Shown here piece by piece: positions 9,921 to 24,875 of a stretch of DNA of 64,000 nt. Positions within the stretch are counted from its first letter, which is position 1, and every line of letters starts with the position of its first letter. The notes below the pieces were generated by a model. The model was not told the origin of the DNA and ran no database searches. It worked only from the letters and a program-made list of their open reading frames with translations. The translations under genes and the position numbers were made by a program. The stretch covers positions 11,606,501 to 11,670,500 of the forward strand of contig OY756958.1 in the NCBI GenBank assembly GCA_963580455.1. Direction: 5' to 3'. The DNA comes from Euonymus europaeus (taxonomy: Eukaryota; Streptophyta; Magnoliopsida; Celastrales; Celastraceae).

Positions 9921-12900
9921 GTACACTTTTTATTGTTATTCTATGTCAAATTTTACAAGTATAAGCTTCCAAGATTATTTCGACTCCAAAACCCCAACTT
10001 TCTATGACAAATGGACAAAACCGTTTAAAGCTACTCCATAGAGAGAGTTGTGCAACTTCGGACCATAAAAGTTGCTCGGTGTACACTTTTTATTGTTATT
10101 CTATGTCAAATTTTACAAGTATAAGCTTCCAGGATTATTTCGATGACATAACCCCAACTTTCTATGACAAATGGACAAAACCGTTTAAAGCTTCTCCATT
10201 GAGTGAGTTGAGCAACTTCGGACTATCAAAGTTGCTCGATGTACACTTTTTATTGTTCTTCTAGTTCAAATTTTACGAGTATAAGCTTCCTATATTATTT
10301 CGATTCCAAAACCTCAACTTTCTATGACAAATGGACAAAACCGTTTAAAGCTACTCCATAGAGAGAGTTGAGCAACTTCGGACCATAAAATTTGCTCGGT
10401 GTACACTTTTTATTGTTATTCTATGTCAAATTTTACGAGTATAAGCTTCCTAGATTATTTCGATGCCAAAACCCCAACTTTCTATGACAAATGGACAAAA
10501 ACATTAAAAGCTCCTCCATGGAAAGAGTTGTGCAACTTCGGACTATCAAAGTTGCTCGGTATACACTTTTTATTGTTCTTCTATGTCAAATTTTACGAGT
10601 ATAAGCTTCCTAGATTATTTCGATGCCAAAACCCCAACTTTCTATGACAAATGGGCAAAACCGTTTAAAGCTCCTCCATAGAGAGAGTTGTGCAACTTCG
10701 GACCATAAAAGTTGCTCGGTGTACACTTTTTATTGTTATTCTATGTCAAATTTTACAAGTATAAGCTTCCAAGATTATTTCGATGACATAACCCCAACTT
10801 TCTATGACAAATGGACAAAACCGTTTAAAGCTTCTCCATTGAGTGAGTTGAGCAACTTCGGAATATCAAAGTTGCTCGGTATACACTTTTTATTGTTCTT
10901 CTATGTCAAATTTTACGAGTATAAGCTTCCTAGATTATTTCGATGCCAAAACCCCGACTTTCTATGACAAATGGACAAAACCGTTTAAAGCTCCTCCATA
11001 GAGTGAGTTGTGCAACTTCGGACTATCAAAGTTGCTCGGTGTACACTTTTTATTGTTCTTCTATGTCAAATTTTACGAGTATAAGCTTCCTAGATTATTT
11101 TGATTCCAAAACTCCAACTTTCTATGACCAAAGGACAAAACCGTTTAAAGCTACTCCATAGAGAGAGTTGAGCAACTTCGGACCACAAAACTTGCTCGGT
11201 GTACACTTTTTATTGTTCTTCTATGTCAAATTTTATGACTATAAGCATCCTAGATTATTTCAATGCCAAAACCCGAACTTTCTATGACAAATGGACAAAA
11301 ACATTAAAAGCTCCTCCATTGAGAGAGTTGTGCATCTTCGGACTATCAAAATTGCACGGTATACACTTTTTATTGTTCTTCTATGTCAAATTTTACGAGT
11401 ATATGCTTTGTGGATTATTTTGATGCCAAAACCCCAACTTTCTATGACAAATGGACAAAAACATTAAAAGCTCCTCCATAGAGAGAGTTGTGCAACTTCG
11501 GACAATTGAAAATTGCACGGTGTACACTTTTTATTGTTATTCTATGTTAAATTTTACGAGTATAAGTTTCTAGATTATTTCGATTCCAAAACCCCAATTT
11601 TCTATGACAAATGGACAAAACCGTTTAAAGCTCCTCCATAGAGTGAGTTGGGCAACTTCGGACAATCAAAGTTGCTCGTTGTACACTTTTTGTTTTTCTT
11701 CTATGTCAAGTTTTACGAGTATATGCTTCCTGGATTATTTCGATGCCAAAACACAAAATATCAATAACAAATCGATAAAACCGTTAAAAGCTACTCCATA
11801 GAGAGAGTTGAGCAACTTCCGACCATAAAAGTTGCTCGGTTTACACTTTTTATTGTTATTCTATGTCAAATTTTACAAGTATAAGTTTCCAAGATTATTT
11901 CGATGACATAACCCCAACTTTCTATGACAAATGGACAAAACCGTTTAAAGCTTCTCCATTGAGTGAGTTGAGCAACTTCGGACTATCAAAGTTGCTCGGT
12001 GTACACTTTTTATTGTTCTTCTAGTTCAAATTTTACGAGTATAAGCTTCCTAGATTATTTCGATTCCAAGACCCCAACTTTCTATGACAAATGGACAAAA
12101 CCGTTTAAAGCTACTCCATAGAGAGAGTTGAGCAACTTCGGACCAGAAAAGTTGCTCGGTGTACACTTCTTATTGTTCTTCTATGTAAATATTTCTGACT
12201 ATAAGCATCCTAGAGTATTTCGATGCCAAAACCCCAACTTTCTATGATAAATGGACAAAAACATTAAAAGCTCCTCCATGGAAAGAGTTGTGCAACTTCG
12301 GACTATCAAAGTTGCTCGGTATACACTTTTTATTGTTCTTCTATGTCAAATTTTACGAGTATAAGCTTCCTAGATTATTTCGATGCCAAAACCCCAACTT
12401 TCTATGACAAATGGACAAAACCGTTTAAAGCTCCTCCATAGAGAGAGTTGTGCAACTTCGGACCATAAAAGTTGCTCGGTGTACACTTTTTATTGTTATT
12501 CTATGTCAAATTTTACAAGTATAAGCTTCCAAGATTATTTCGATGACATAACCCAAACTTTCTATGACAAATGGACAAAACCGTTTAAAGCTTCTCCATT
12601 GAGTGAGTTGAGCAACTTCGGACTATCAAAGTTGCTCGGTGTACACTTTTTATTGTTCTTCTAGTTCAAATTTTACGAGTATAAGCTTCCCAGATTATTT
12701 CGATTCCAAAATCCCAACTTTCTATGACAAATGGACAAAACCGTTTAAAGCTACTCCATAGAGAGAGTTGTGCAACTTCGGACCATAAAATTTGCTCGGT
12801 GTACACTTTTTATTGTTATTCTATGTCAAATTTTACGAGTATAAGCTTCCTAGATTATTTCGATGCCAAAACCCCAACTTTCTATGACAAATGGACAAAA

Positions 12901-13043
12901 ACATTAAAAGCTCCTCCATAGAGAGACTTGTGCAACTTCGGACAATTGAAAATTGCACGGTGTACACTTTTTATTGTTATTCTATGTTAAATTTTACGGG
13001 TATAAGTTTCTAGATTATTTCGATTCCAAAACCCCAACTTTCT
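9921..13043 (+). repeat. Irregular satellite zone between blocks
   Basis: This is a mosaic of monomer types without a clean long period. It holds several A/B pairs (9.95-10.3 kb, 10.7-10.85 kb, 11.85-12.05 kb, 12.5-12.7 kb), J (about 11100), K (about 11220-11340), D (about 11540), a truncated E head at 11604, I (about 11720-11770), C (about 12180) and the nested-hairpin class (about 12930). The 11604 unit jumps from the E head straight to an I-type monomer (tcgataaaaccg variant), skipping the F-G-H series, and looks like an internal deletion product. No non-satellite DNA was seen. Confidence 0.75.
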
Positions 13044-16000
13044 ATGACAAATGGACAAAACCGTTTAAAGCTCCTCCATAGAGTGAGTTGGGCAACTTCG
13101 GACTATCAAAGTTGCTCGGTGTACACTTTTTGTTGTTCTTCTATGTCAAATTTTACGGGTATAAGCTTCCTAGATTATTTCGATGCCAAAACACCAACAA
13201 TCAATGACAAATCAACAAAACCGTTAAAAGCTACTCCATAGAGAGAGTTGAGCAACTTCGGACTATAAAAGTTGCTCGGTTTACACTTTTTATTTTTGTT
13301 CTATATCAAATTTTATGACTATAAGCATCCTAGATTATTTCGATGCCAAAACCCCAACTTTCTATGACAAATAGACAAAACCGTTTAAAGCTACTCCATA
13401 GAGAGAGTAGAGCAACTTCGGACCATAAAACTTGCTCGGTGTACACTTTTTATTGTTATTCTATGTTAAATTTTACGAGTATAAGCTTCCTAGATTATTT
13501 CGATGCCAAAACCCCAACTTTTTATGACAAATGGACAAAACCGTTTAAAGCTCCTCCAAAGAGTGAGTTGGGAAACTTCGGACTATCAAAGTTGCTCGGT
13601 GTACACTTTTTATTGTTCTTATATGTCAAATTTTACGACTATAAGCATCCTAGATTATTTCGATGCCAAAACCCCAACTTTTTATGACAAATGGAGAAAA
13701 ACGTTAAAAGCTCATCCATAGAGAAGGTTGTGCAACTTTGGACTATCGATGTTGCTCGGTGTACACTTTCTATTGTTCTTCTATGTCAAATTTTACGAGT
13801 ATAAGCTTCCTAGATTATTTCGATGTGAAAACACCAACTTTACAAGACAAATGGACAAAAACGTTAAAAGCTCCTCCATAAAGAGAATTGAGCAACTTTT
13901 AATCATCAAAGTCGCTCGGTGTACACTTTTTATTGTTCTTCTATGTCAAATTTTACGAGTATATGCTTTGTGGATTATTTTGATGCCAAAATCCGAACTT
14001 TCTATGACAAATGGACAAAAACATTAAAAGCTCCTCCATAGAGAGAGTTGTGCAACTTCGGACTATCAAAATTGATCGGTGTTCTCTTTTTATTGTTATT
14101 CTATGTCAAATTTTACGAGTATAAGCTTCCTAGATTATTTCGATGCCAAAACACCAACTATCAATGACAAAAGGACAAAACCGTTTAAAGCTCCTCCATA
14201 GAGTGAGTTGAGCAACTTCGGACTATCAAAGTTGCTCGTTGTTCACTTTTTGTTGTTCTTCTATGTCAAATTTTACGAGTATATGCTTCCTGGATTATTT
14301 CGATGCCAAAACACAAAATATCAATAACAAATCGACAAAACCGTTAAAAGCTACTCCATAGAGAGAGTTGAGCAACTTCGGACCATAAAAGTTGCTCGGT
14401 TTACACTTTTATTTGTTATTCTATGTCAAATTTTACAAGTATAAGCTTCCAAGATTATTTCGATGACATAACCCCAACTTTCTATGACAAATGGACAAAA
14501 CCGTTTAAAGCTTCTCCATTGAGTGAGTTGAGCAACTTCGGACTATCAAAGTTGCTCGGTGTACACTTTTTATTGTTCTTCTAGTTCAAATTTTACGAGT
14601 ATAAGCTTCCTAGATTATTTCGATTCCAAAACCTCAACTTTCTATGACAAATAGACAAAACCGTTTAAAGCTACTCCATAGAGAGAGTTGTGCAACTTCG
14701 GACCATAAAAGTTGCTCGGTGTACACTTTTTATTGTTATTCTATGTCAAATTTTACAAGTATAAGCTTCCTAGATTATTTCGATGCCAAAACCCCAACTT
14801 TCTATGACAAATGGACAAAACCGTTTAAAGCTTCTCCATTGAGTGAGTTGAGCAACTTCGGACTATCAAAGTTGCTCGGTGTACACTTTTTATTGTTCTT
14901 CTAGTTCAAATTTTACGAGTATAAGCTCCCTAGATTATTTCGATTCCAAAACCTCAACTTTCTATGACAAATGGACAAAACCGTTTAAAGCTTCTCCATA
15001 GAGAGAGTTGTGCAACTTCGGACCATAAAAGTTGCTCGGTGTACACTTTTTATTGTTATTCTATGTCAAATTTTACGAGTATAAGCTTCCTAGATTATTT
15101 CGATGCCAAAACCTCAACTTTCTATGACAAATGGACAAAACCGTTTAAAGCTTCTCCATTGAGTGAGTTGAGCAACTTCGGACTATCAAAGTTGCTCGGT
15201 GTACACTTTTTATTGCTCTTCTAGTTCAAATTTTACGAGTATAAGCTTCCTAGATTTTTTCGATTCCAAAACCTCAACTTTCTATGACAAATGGACAAAA
15301 CCGTTTAAAGCTCCTCCATAGAGTGAGTTGGGCAACTTCGGACTATCAAAGTTGCTCGGTGTACACTTTTTGTTGTTCTTCTATGTCAAATTTTACGAGT
15401 ATAAGCTTCCTAGATTATTTCGATGCCAAAACACCAACTATCAATGACAAATCGACAAAACCGTTAAAAGCTACTCCATAGAGAGAGTTGAGCAACTTCG
15501 GACTATAAAAGTTGCTCGGTTTACACTTTTTATTTTTGTTCTATATCAAATTTTACGACTATAAGCATCCTAGATTATTTCGATGCCAAAACCCCAACTT
15601 TCTATGACAAATAGACAAAACCGTTTAAAGCTACTCCATAGAGAGAGTAGAGCAACTTCGGACCATAAAACTTGCTCGGTGTACACTTTTTATTGTTATT
15701 CTATGTTAAATTTTACGAGTATAAGCTTCCTAGATTATTTCGATGCCAAAACCCCAACTTTTTATGACAAATGGACAAAACCGTTTAAAGCTCCTCCAAA
15801 GAGTGAGCTGGGAAACTTCGGACTATCAAAGTTGCTCGGTGTACACTTTTTATTGTTCTTCTATGTCAAATTTTACGACTATAAGCATCCTAGATTATTT
15901 CGATGCCAAAACCCCAACTTTTTATGACAAATGGAGAAAAACGTTAAAAGCTCATCCATAGAGAAGGTTGTGCAACTTTGGACTATCGATGTTGCTCGGT

Positions 16001-19000
16001 GTACACTTTCTATTGTTCTTCTATGTCAAATTTTACGAGTATAAGCTTCCTAGATTATTTCGATGTGAAAACACCAACTTTACAAGACAAATGGACAAAA
16101 ACGTTAAAAGCTCCTCCATAAAGAGAATTGAGCAACTTTTAATCATCAAAGTCGCTCGGTGTACACTTTTTATTGTTCTTCTATGTCAAATTTTACGAGT
16201 ATATGCTTTGTGGATTATTTTGATGCCAAAATCCGAACTTTCTATGACAAATGGACAAAAACATTAAAAGCTCCTCCATAGAGAGAGTTGTGCAACTTCG
16301 GACTATCAAAATTGATCGGTGTACACTTTTTATTGTTATTCTATGTCAAATTTTACGAGTATAAGCTTCCTAGATTATTTCGATGCCAAAACACCAACTA
16401 TCAATGACAAAAGGACAAAACCGTTTAAAGCTCCTCCATAGAGTGAGTTGAGCAACTTCGGACTATCAAAGTTGCTCGTTGTTCACTTTTTGTTGTTCTT
16501 CTATGTCAAATTTTACGAGTATATGCTTCCTGGATTATTTCGATGCCAAAACACAAAATATCAATAACAAATCGACAAAACCGTTAAAAGCTACTCCATA
16601 GAGAGAGTTGAGCAACTTCGGACCATAAAAGTTGCTCGGTTTACACTTTTATTTGTTATTCTATGTCAAATTTTACAAGTATAAGCTTCCAAGATTATTT
16701 CGATGACATAACCCCAACTTTCTATGACAAATGGACAAAACCGTTTAAAGCTTCTCCATTGAGTGAGTTGAGCAACTTCGGACTATCAAAGTTGCTCGGT
16801 GTACACTTTTTATTGTTCTTCTAGTTCAAATTTTACGAGTATAAGCTCCCTAGATTATTTCGATTCCAAAACCTCAACTTTCTATGACAAATAGACAAAA
16901 CCGTTTAAAGCTACTCCATAGAGAGAGTTGTGCAACTTCGGACCATAAAAGTTGCTCGGTGTACACTTTTTATTGTTATTCTATGTCAAATTTTACAAGT
17001 ATAAGCTTCCTAGATTATTTCGATGCCAAAACCCCAACTTTCTATGACAAATGGACAAAACCGTTTAAAGCTTCTCCATTGAGTGAGTTGAGCAACTTCG
17101 GACTATCAAAGTTGCTCGGTGTACACTTTTTATTGTTCTTCTAGTTCAAATTTTACGAGTATAAGCTCCCTAGATTATTTCGATTCCAAAACCTCAACTT
17201 TCTATGACAAATGGACAAAACCGTTTAAAGCTTCTCCATAGAGAGAGTTGTGCAACTTCGGACCATAAAAGTTGCTCGGTGTACACTTTTTATTGTTATT
17301 CTATGTCAAATTTTACGAGTATAAGCTTCCTAGATTATTTCGATGCCAAAACCTCAACTTTCTATGACAAATGGACAAAACCGTTTAAAGCTTCTCCATT
17401 GAGTGAGTTGAGCAACTTCGGACTATCAAAGTTGCTCGGTGTACACTTTTTATTGCTCTTCTAGTTCAAATTTTACGAGTATAAGCTTCCTAGATTTTTT
17501 CGATTCCAAAACCTCAACTTTCTATGACAAATGGACAAAACCGTTTAAAGCTCCTCCATAGAGTGAGTTGGGCAACTTCGGACTATCAAAGTTGCTCGGT
17601 GTACACTTTTTGTTGTTCTTCTATGTCAAATTTTACGAGTATAAGCTTCCTAGATTATTTCGATGCCAAAACACCAACTATCAATGACAAATCGACAAAA
17701 CCGTTAAAAGCTACTCCATAGAGAGAGTTGAGCAACTTCGGACTATAAAAGTTGCTCGGTTTACACTTTTTATTTTTGTTCTATATCAAATTTTACGACT
17801 ATAAGCATCCTAGATTATTTCGATGCCAAAACCCCAACTTTCTATGACAAATGGACAAAACCGTTTAAAGCTACTCCATAGAGAGAGTAGAGCAACTTCG
17901 GACCATAAAACTTGCTCGGTGTACACTTTTTATTGTTATTCTATGTTAAATTTTACGAGTATAAGCTTCCTAGATTATTTCGATGCCAAAACCCCAACTT
18001 TTTATGACAAATGGACAAAACCGTTTAAAGCTCCTCCAAAGAGTGAGCTGGGAAACTTCGGACTATCAAAGTTGCTCGGTGTACACTTTTTATTGTTCTT
18101 CTATGTCAAATTTTACGACTATAAGCATCCTAGATTATTTCGATGCCAAAACCCCAACTTTTTATGACAAATGGAGAAAAACGTTAAAAGCTCATCCATA
18201 GAGAAGGTTGTGCAACTTTGGACTATCGATGTTGCTCGGTGTACACTTTCTATTGTTCTTCTATGTCAAATTTTACGAGTATAAGCTTCCTAGATTATTT
18301 CGATGTGAAAACACCAACTTTACAAGACAAATGGACAAAAACGTTAAAAGCTCCTCCATAAAGAGAATTGAGCAACTTTTAATCATCAAAGTCGCTCGGT
18401 GTACACTTTTTATTGTTCTTCTATGTCAAATTTTACGAGTATATGCTTTGTGGATTATTTTGATGCCAAAATCCGAACTTTCTATGACAAATGGACAAAA
18501 ACATTAAAAGCTCCTCCATAGAGAGAGTTGTGCAACTTCGGACTATCAAAATTGATCGGTGTACACTTTTTATTGTTATTCTATGTCAAATTTTACGAGT
18601 ATAAGCTTCCTAGATTATTTCGATGCCAAAACACCAACTATCAATGACAAAAGGACAAAACCGTTTAAAGCTCCTCCATAGAGTGAGTTGAGCAACTTCG
18701 GACTATCAAAGTTGCTCGTTGTTCACTTTTTGTTGTTCTTCTATGTCAAATTTTACGAGTATATGCTTCCTGGATTATTTCGATGCCAAAACACAAAATA
18801 TCAATAACAAATCGACAAAACCGTTAAAAGCTACTCCATAGAGAGAGTTGAGCAACTTCGGACCATAAAAGTTGCTCGGTTTACACTTTTATTTGTTATT
18901 CTATGTCAAATTTTACAAGTATAAGCTTCCAAGATTATTTCGATGACATAACCCCAACTTTCTATGACAAATGGACAAAACCGTTTAAAGCTTCTCCATT

Positions 19001-21683
19001 GAGTGAGTTGAGCAACTTCGGACTATCAAAGTTGCTCGGTGTACACTTTTTATTGTTCTTCTAGTTCAAATTTTACGAGTATAAGCTCCCTAGATTATTT
19101 CGATTCCAAAACCTCAACTTTCTATGACAAATAGACAAAACCGTTTAAAGCTACTCCATAGAGAGAGTTGTGCAACTTCGGACCATAAAAGTTGCTCGGT
19201 GTACACTTTTTATTGTTATTCTATGTCAAATTTTACAAGTATAAGCTTCCTAGATTATTTCGATGCCAAAACCCCAACTTTCTATGACAAATGGACAAAA
19301 CCGTTTAAAGCTTCTCCATTGAGTGAGTTGAGCAACTTCGGACTATCAAAGTTGCTCGGTGTACACTTTTTATTGTTCTTCTAGTTCAAATTTTACGAGT
19401 ATAAGCTCCCTAGATTATTTCGATTCCAAAACCTCAACTTTCTATGACAAATGGACAAAACCGTTTAAAGCTTCTCCATAGAGAGAGTTGTGCAACTTCG
19501 GACCATAAAAGTTGCTCGGTGTACACTTTTTATTGTTATTCTATGTCAAATTTTACGAGTATAAGCTTCCTAGATTATTTTGATGCCAAAACCCCAACTT
19601 TCTATGACAAATGGACAAAACCGTTTAAAGCTTCTCCATTGAGTGAGTTGAGCAACTTCGGACTATCAAAGTTGCTCGGTGTACACTTTTTATTGCTCTT
19701 CTAGTTCAAATTTTACGAGTATAAGCTTCCTAGATTTTTTCGATTCCAAAACCTCAACTTTCTATGACAAATGGACAAAACCGTTTAAAGCTCCTCCATA
19801 GAGTGAGTTGGGCAACTTCGGACTATCAAAGTTGCTCGGTGTACACTTTTTGTTGTTCTTCTATGTCAAATTTTACGAGTATAAGCTTCCTAGATTATTT
19901 CGATGCCAAAACACCAACTATCAATGACAAATCGACAAAACCGTTAAAAGCTACTCCATAGAGAGAGTTGATCAACTTCGGACTATAAAAGTTGCTCGGT
20001 TTACACTTTTTATTTTTGTTCTATATCAAATTTTACGACTATAAGCATCCTAGATTATTTCGATGCCAAAACCCCAACTTTCTATGACAAATGGACAAAA
20101 CCGTTTAAAGCTACTCCATAGAGAGAGTAGAGCAACTTCGGACCATAAAACTTGCTCGGTGTACACTTTTTATTGTTATTCTATGTTAAATTTTACGAGT
20201 ATAAGCTTCCTAGATTATTTCGATGCCAAAACCCCAACTTTTTATGACAAATGGACAAAACCGTTTAAAGCTCCTCCATAGAGTGAGTTGGGAAACTTCG
20301 GACTATCAAAGTTGCTCGGTGTACACTTTTTATTGTTCTTCTATGTCAAATTTTACGACTATAAGCATCCTAGATTATTTCGATGCCAAAACCCCAACTT
20401 TTTATGACAAATGGAGAAAAACGTTAAAAGCTCATCCATAGAGAAGGTTGTGCAACTTTGGACTATCGATGTTGCTCGGTGTACACTTTCTATTGTTCTT
20501 CTATGTCATTTTTTACGAGTATAAGCTTCCTAGATTATTTCGATGTGAAAACACCAACTTTACAAGACAAATGGACAAAAACGTTAAAAGCTCCTCCATA
20601 AAGAGCATTGAGCAACTTTTAATCATCAAAGTCGCTCGGTGTACACTTTTTATTGTTCTTCTATGTCAAATTTTACGAGTATATGCTTTGTGGATTATTT
20701 TGATGCCAAAATCCGAACTTTCTATGACAAATGGACAAAAACATTAAAAGCTCCCCCATAGAGAGAGTTGTGCAACTTCGGACTATCAAAATTGCTCGGT
20801 GTACACTTTTTATTGTTATTCTATGTCAAATTTTACGAGTATAAGCTTCCTAGATTATTTCGATGCCAAAACACCAACTATCAATGACAAAAGGACAAAA
20901 CCGTTTAAAGCTCCTCCATAGAGTGAGTTGAGCAACTTCGGACTATCAAAGTTGCTCGTTGTTCACTTTTTGTTGTTCTTCTATGTCAAATTTTACGAGT
21001 ATATGCTTCCTGGATTATTTCGATGCCAAAACACAAAATATCAATAACAAATCGACAAAACCGTTAAAAGCTACTCCATAGAGAGAGTTGAGCAACTTCG
21101 GACCATAAAAGTTGCTCGGTTTACACTTTTTATTGTTATTCTATGTCAAATTTTACAAGTATAAGCTTCCAAGATTATTTCGATGACATAACCCCAACTT
21201 TCTATGACAAATGGACAAAACCGTTTAAAGCTTCTCCATTGAGTGAGTTGAGCAACTTCGGACTATCAAAGTTGCTCGGTGTACACTTTTTACTGTTCTT
21301 CTAGTTCGAATTTTACGAGTATAAGCTCCCTAGATTATTTCGATTCCAAAACCTCAACTTTCTATGACAAATGGACAAAACCGTTTAAAGCTACTCCATA
21401 GAGAGAGTTGTGCAACTTCGGACCATAAAAGTTGCTCGGTGTACACTTTTTATTGTTATTCTATGTCAAATTTTACAAGTATAAGCTTCCTAGATTATTT
21501 CGATGCCAAAACCCCAACTTTCTATGACAAATGGACAAAACCGTTTAAAGCTTCTCCATTGAGTGAGTTGAGCAACTTCGGACTATCAAAGTTGCTCGGT
21601 GTACACTTTTTATTGCTCTTCTAGTTCAAATTTTACGAGTATAAGCTTCCTAGATTTTTTCGATTCCAAAACCTCAACTTTCT
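13044..21683 (+). repeat. 14-mer higher-order repeat, 2240-bp period
   Basis: Copies begin at 13044, 15284 and 17524, each exactly 2240 bp, with a fourth at 19764 that ends after about 1920 bp. Within a unit the order is E head, F, plain (gagtagagc), plain, plain (tggagaaaaacg), G, H, plain, I, then A/B-like pairs. Copies differ by only a few bases by eye, for example gttctctttttattg near 14081 and gtcattttttacg near 20507. Monomers inside one unit differ far more. High copy-to-copy identity against low monomer-to-monomer identity is the hallmark of a recently amplified HOR. Confidence 0.93.
19764..21683 (+). repeat. Shortened 12-mer copy at the right edge of the 14-mer HOR
   Basis: The last unit follows the 2240-bp template through the G and H monomers (20448-20750), then lacks two monomers before the next E head at 21684. 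It also carries private changes not shared by the other three copies: agagcattgagc near 20604, ctcccccatag near 20752 and tactgttcttctagttcg near 21291. Edge units that are shorter and more diverged than internal ones are expected where unequal exchange is less frequent. Confidence 0.75.
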
Positions 21684-23424
21684 ATGACAAATGGACAAAA
21701 CCGTTTAAAGCTCCTCCATAGAATGAGTTGGGCAACTTCGGACTAACAAAGTTGCTCGGTGTACACTTTTTGTTGTTCTTCTATGTCAAATTTTACGAGT
21801 ATAAGCTTCCTAGATTATTTCGATGCCAAAACACCAACTATCAATGACAAATCGACAAAACCGTTAAAAGCTACTCCATAGAGAGAGTTGAGCAACTTCG
21901 GACTATAAAAGTTGCTCGGTTTACACTTTTTATTTTTGTTCTATATCAAATTTTACGACTATAAGCATCCTAGATTATTTCAATGCCAAAACCCCAACTT
22001 TCTATGACAAATGGACAAAACCGTTTAAAGCTACTCCATAGAGAGAGTTGTGCAACTTCGGACCATAAAAGTTGCTCGGTGTACACTTTTTATTGTTATT
22101 CTATGTCAAATTTTTCGAGTATAAGCTTCCAAGATTATTTCGATGACATAACCCCAACTTTCTATGACAAATGGACAAAACCGTTTAAAGCTTCTCCATT
22201 GAGTGAGTTGAGCAACTTCGGATTATCAAAGTTGCTCGGTGTACACTTTTATTGTTCTTCTAGTTCAAATTTTACGAGTATAGGCTTCCTAGATTATTTC
22301 GATTCCAAAACCCCAACTTTCTATGACAAATGGACAAAACCGTTTAAAGCTACTCCATAGAGAGAGTTGAGCAACTTCGGACCAGAAAAGTTGCTCGGTG
22401 TACACTTTTTATTGTTCTTCTATGTAAATATTTCTGACTATAAGCATCCTAGATTATTTCGATGCCAAAACCCCAACTTTCTATGATAAATGGACAAAAA
22501 CATTAAAAGCTCCTCCATCGAAAGAGTTGTGCAACTTCGGACTATCAAAGTTGCTCGATGTACACTTTTTATTGTTCTTCTATGTCAAATTTTACGAGTA
22601 TAAGCTTCCTAGATTATTTCGATGCCAAAACCCCAACTTTCTATGACAAATAGACAAAACCGTTTAAAGCTCCTCCATAGAGTGAGTTTTGCAACTTCGG
22701 ACTATCAAAGTTGCTCGGTGTACACTTTTTATTGTTCTTCTATGTCAAATTTTACGAGTATAAGCTTCCTAGATTATTTTGATTCCAAAACTCCAACTTT
22801 CTATGACCAAAAGACAAAACCGTTTAAAGCTACTCCATAGAGAGAGTTGAGCAACTTCGAACCATAAAACTTGCTCGGTGTACACTTTTTATTGTTCTTC
22901 TATGTCAAATTTTATGACTATAAGCATCCTAGATTATTTCAATGCCAAAACCCGAACCTTCTATGACAAATGGACAAAAACATTAAAAGCTCCTCCATAG
23001 AGAGAGTTGTGCATCTTCGGACTATCAAAATTGCACGGTATACACTTTTTATTGTGTTATTCTATGTCAAATTTTACGAGTATAAGCTTCCTAGATTATT
23101 TCGATGCCAAAACCCCAACTTTCTATGACAAATGGACAAAAACATTAAAAGCTCCTCCATAGAAAGAGTTGTGCAACTTCGGACAATTGAAAATTGCACG
23201 GTGTACACTTTTTATTATTATTCTATGTTAAATTTTACGAGTATAAGTTTCTAGATTATTTCGATTCCAAAACCCCAACTTTCTATGACAAATGGACAAA
23301 ACCGTTTAAAGCTCCTCCATAGAGTGAGTTGGGCAACTTCGGACTATCAAAGTTGCTCGGTGTACACTTTTTGTTGTTCTTCTATGTCAAATTTTACGAG
23401 TATAAGCTTCCTAGATTATTTCGA
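21684..23424 (+). repeat. Irregular bridge with single-copy 9-mer precursor order
   Basis: The bridge starts with a degenerate E head (gaatgagttgggc, ggactaacaaag), then F, A and B. A 1-bp loss lies near 22249 (tgtacacttttattg). It then runs C (about 22430), plain (about 22600), J (about 22780), K (about 22940), a monomer with a GT insertion (attgtgttattc near 23054), the nested-hairpin class (about 23180), D (about 23250) and an E head at 23285. The C-plain-J-K-plain order is the first half of the 9-mer amplified at 45.3-51.4 kb. Confidence 0.75.
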
Positions 23425-24875
23425 TGCCAAAACACCAACAATCAATGACAAATCGACAAAACCGTTAAAAGCTACTCCATAGAGAGAGTTGAGCAACTTT
23501 GGACTATAAAAGTTGCTCGGTTTACACTTTTTATTTTTGTTCTATATCAAATTTTACGACTATAAGCATCCTAGATTATTTCGATGCCAAAACCCCAACT
23601 TTCTATGACAAATGGACAAAACCGTTTAAAGCTACTCCATAGAGAGAGTAGAGCAACTTCGGACCATAAAACTTGCTCGGTGTACACTTTTTATTGTTAT
23701 TCTATGTCAAATTTTACGAGTATAAGCTTCCTAGATTATTTCGATGCCAAAACCCCAACTTTTTATGACAAATGGACAAAACCGTTTAAAGCTCCTCCAT
23801 AGAGTGAGTTGGGAAACTTCGGACTATCAAAGTTGCTCGGTGTACACTTTTTATTGTTCTTCTATGTCAAATTTTATGACTATAAGCATCCTAGATTATT
23901 TCGATGCCAAAACCCCAACTTTTTATGACAAATGGACAAAAACGTTAAAAGCTCATCCATAGAGAGAGTTGTGCAACTTTGGACTATCGATGTTGCTCGG
24001 TGTACACTTTCTATTGTTCTTCTATGTCAAATTTTACGAGTATAAGCTTCCTAGATTATTTCGATGTGAAAACACCAACTTTACAAGACAAATGGACAAA
24101 AACGTTAAAAGCTCCTCCATAAAGAGAATTGAGCAACTTTTAATCATCAAAGTCGCTCGATGTACACTTTTTATTGTTCTTCTATGTCAAATTTTACGAG
24201 TATATGCTTTGTGGATTATTTTGATGCCAAAATCCGAACTTTCTATGACAAATGAACAAAAACATTAAAAGCTCCTCCATAGAGAGAGTTGTGCAACTTC
24301 GGACTATCAAAATTGCTCGGTATACACTTTTTATTGTTATTCTATGTCAAATTTTACGAGTATAAGCTTCCTAGATTATTTCGATGCCAAAACACCAACT
24401 ATCAATGACAAAGGGACAAAACCGTTTAAAGCTCCTCCATAGAGTGAGTTGAGCAACTTCGGACTATCAAAGTTGCTCGTTGTACACTTTTTGTTTTTCT
24501 TCTATGTCAAATTTTACGAGTATATGCTTCCTGGATTATTTCGATGCCAAAACATAAAATATCAATAACAAATCGACAAAACCGTTAAAAGCTACTCCAT
24601 AGAGAGAGTTGAGCAACTTCGGACCATAAAAGTTGCTCGGTTTACACTTTTTATTGTTATTCTATGTCAAATTTTACAAGTATAAGCTTCCAAGATTATT
24701 TCGATGACATAACCCCAACTTTCTATGACAAATGGACAAAACCGTTTAAAGCTTCTCCATTGAGTGAGTTGAGCAACTTCGGACTATCAAAGTTGTCCGG
24801 TGTACACTTTTTATTGTTTTTCTAGTTCAAATTTTACGAGTATAAGCTTCCTAGATTATTTCGATTCCAAAACCC

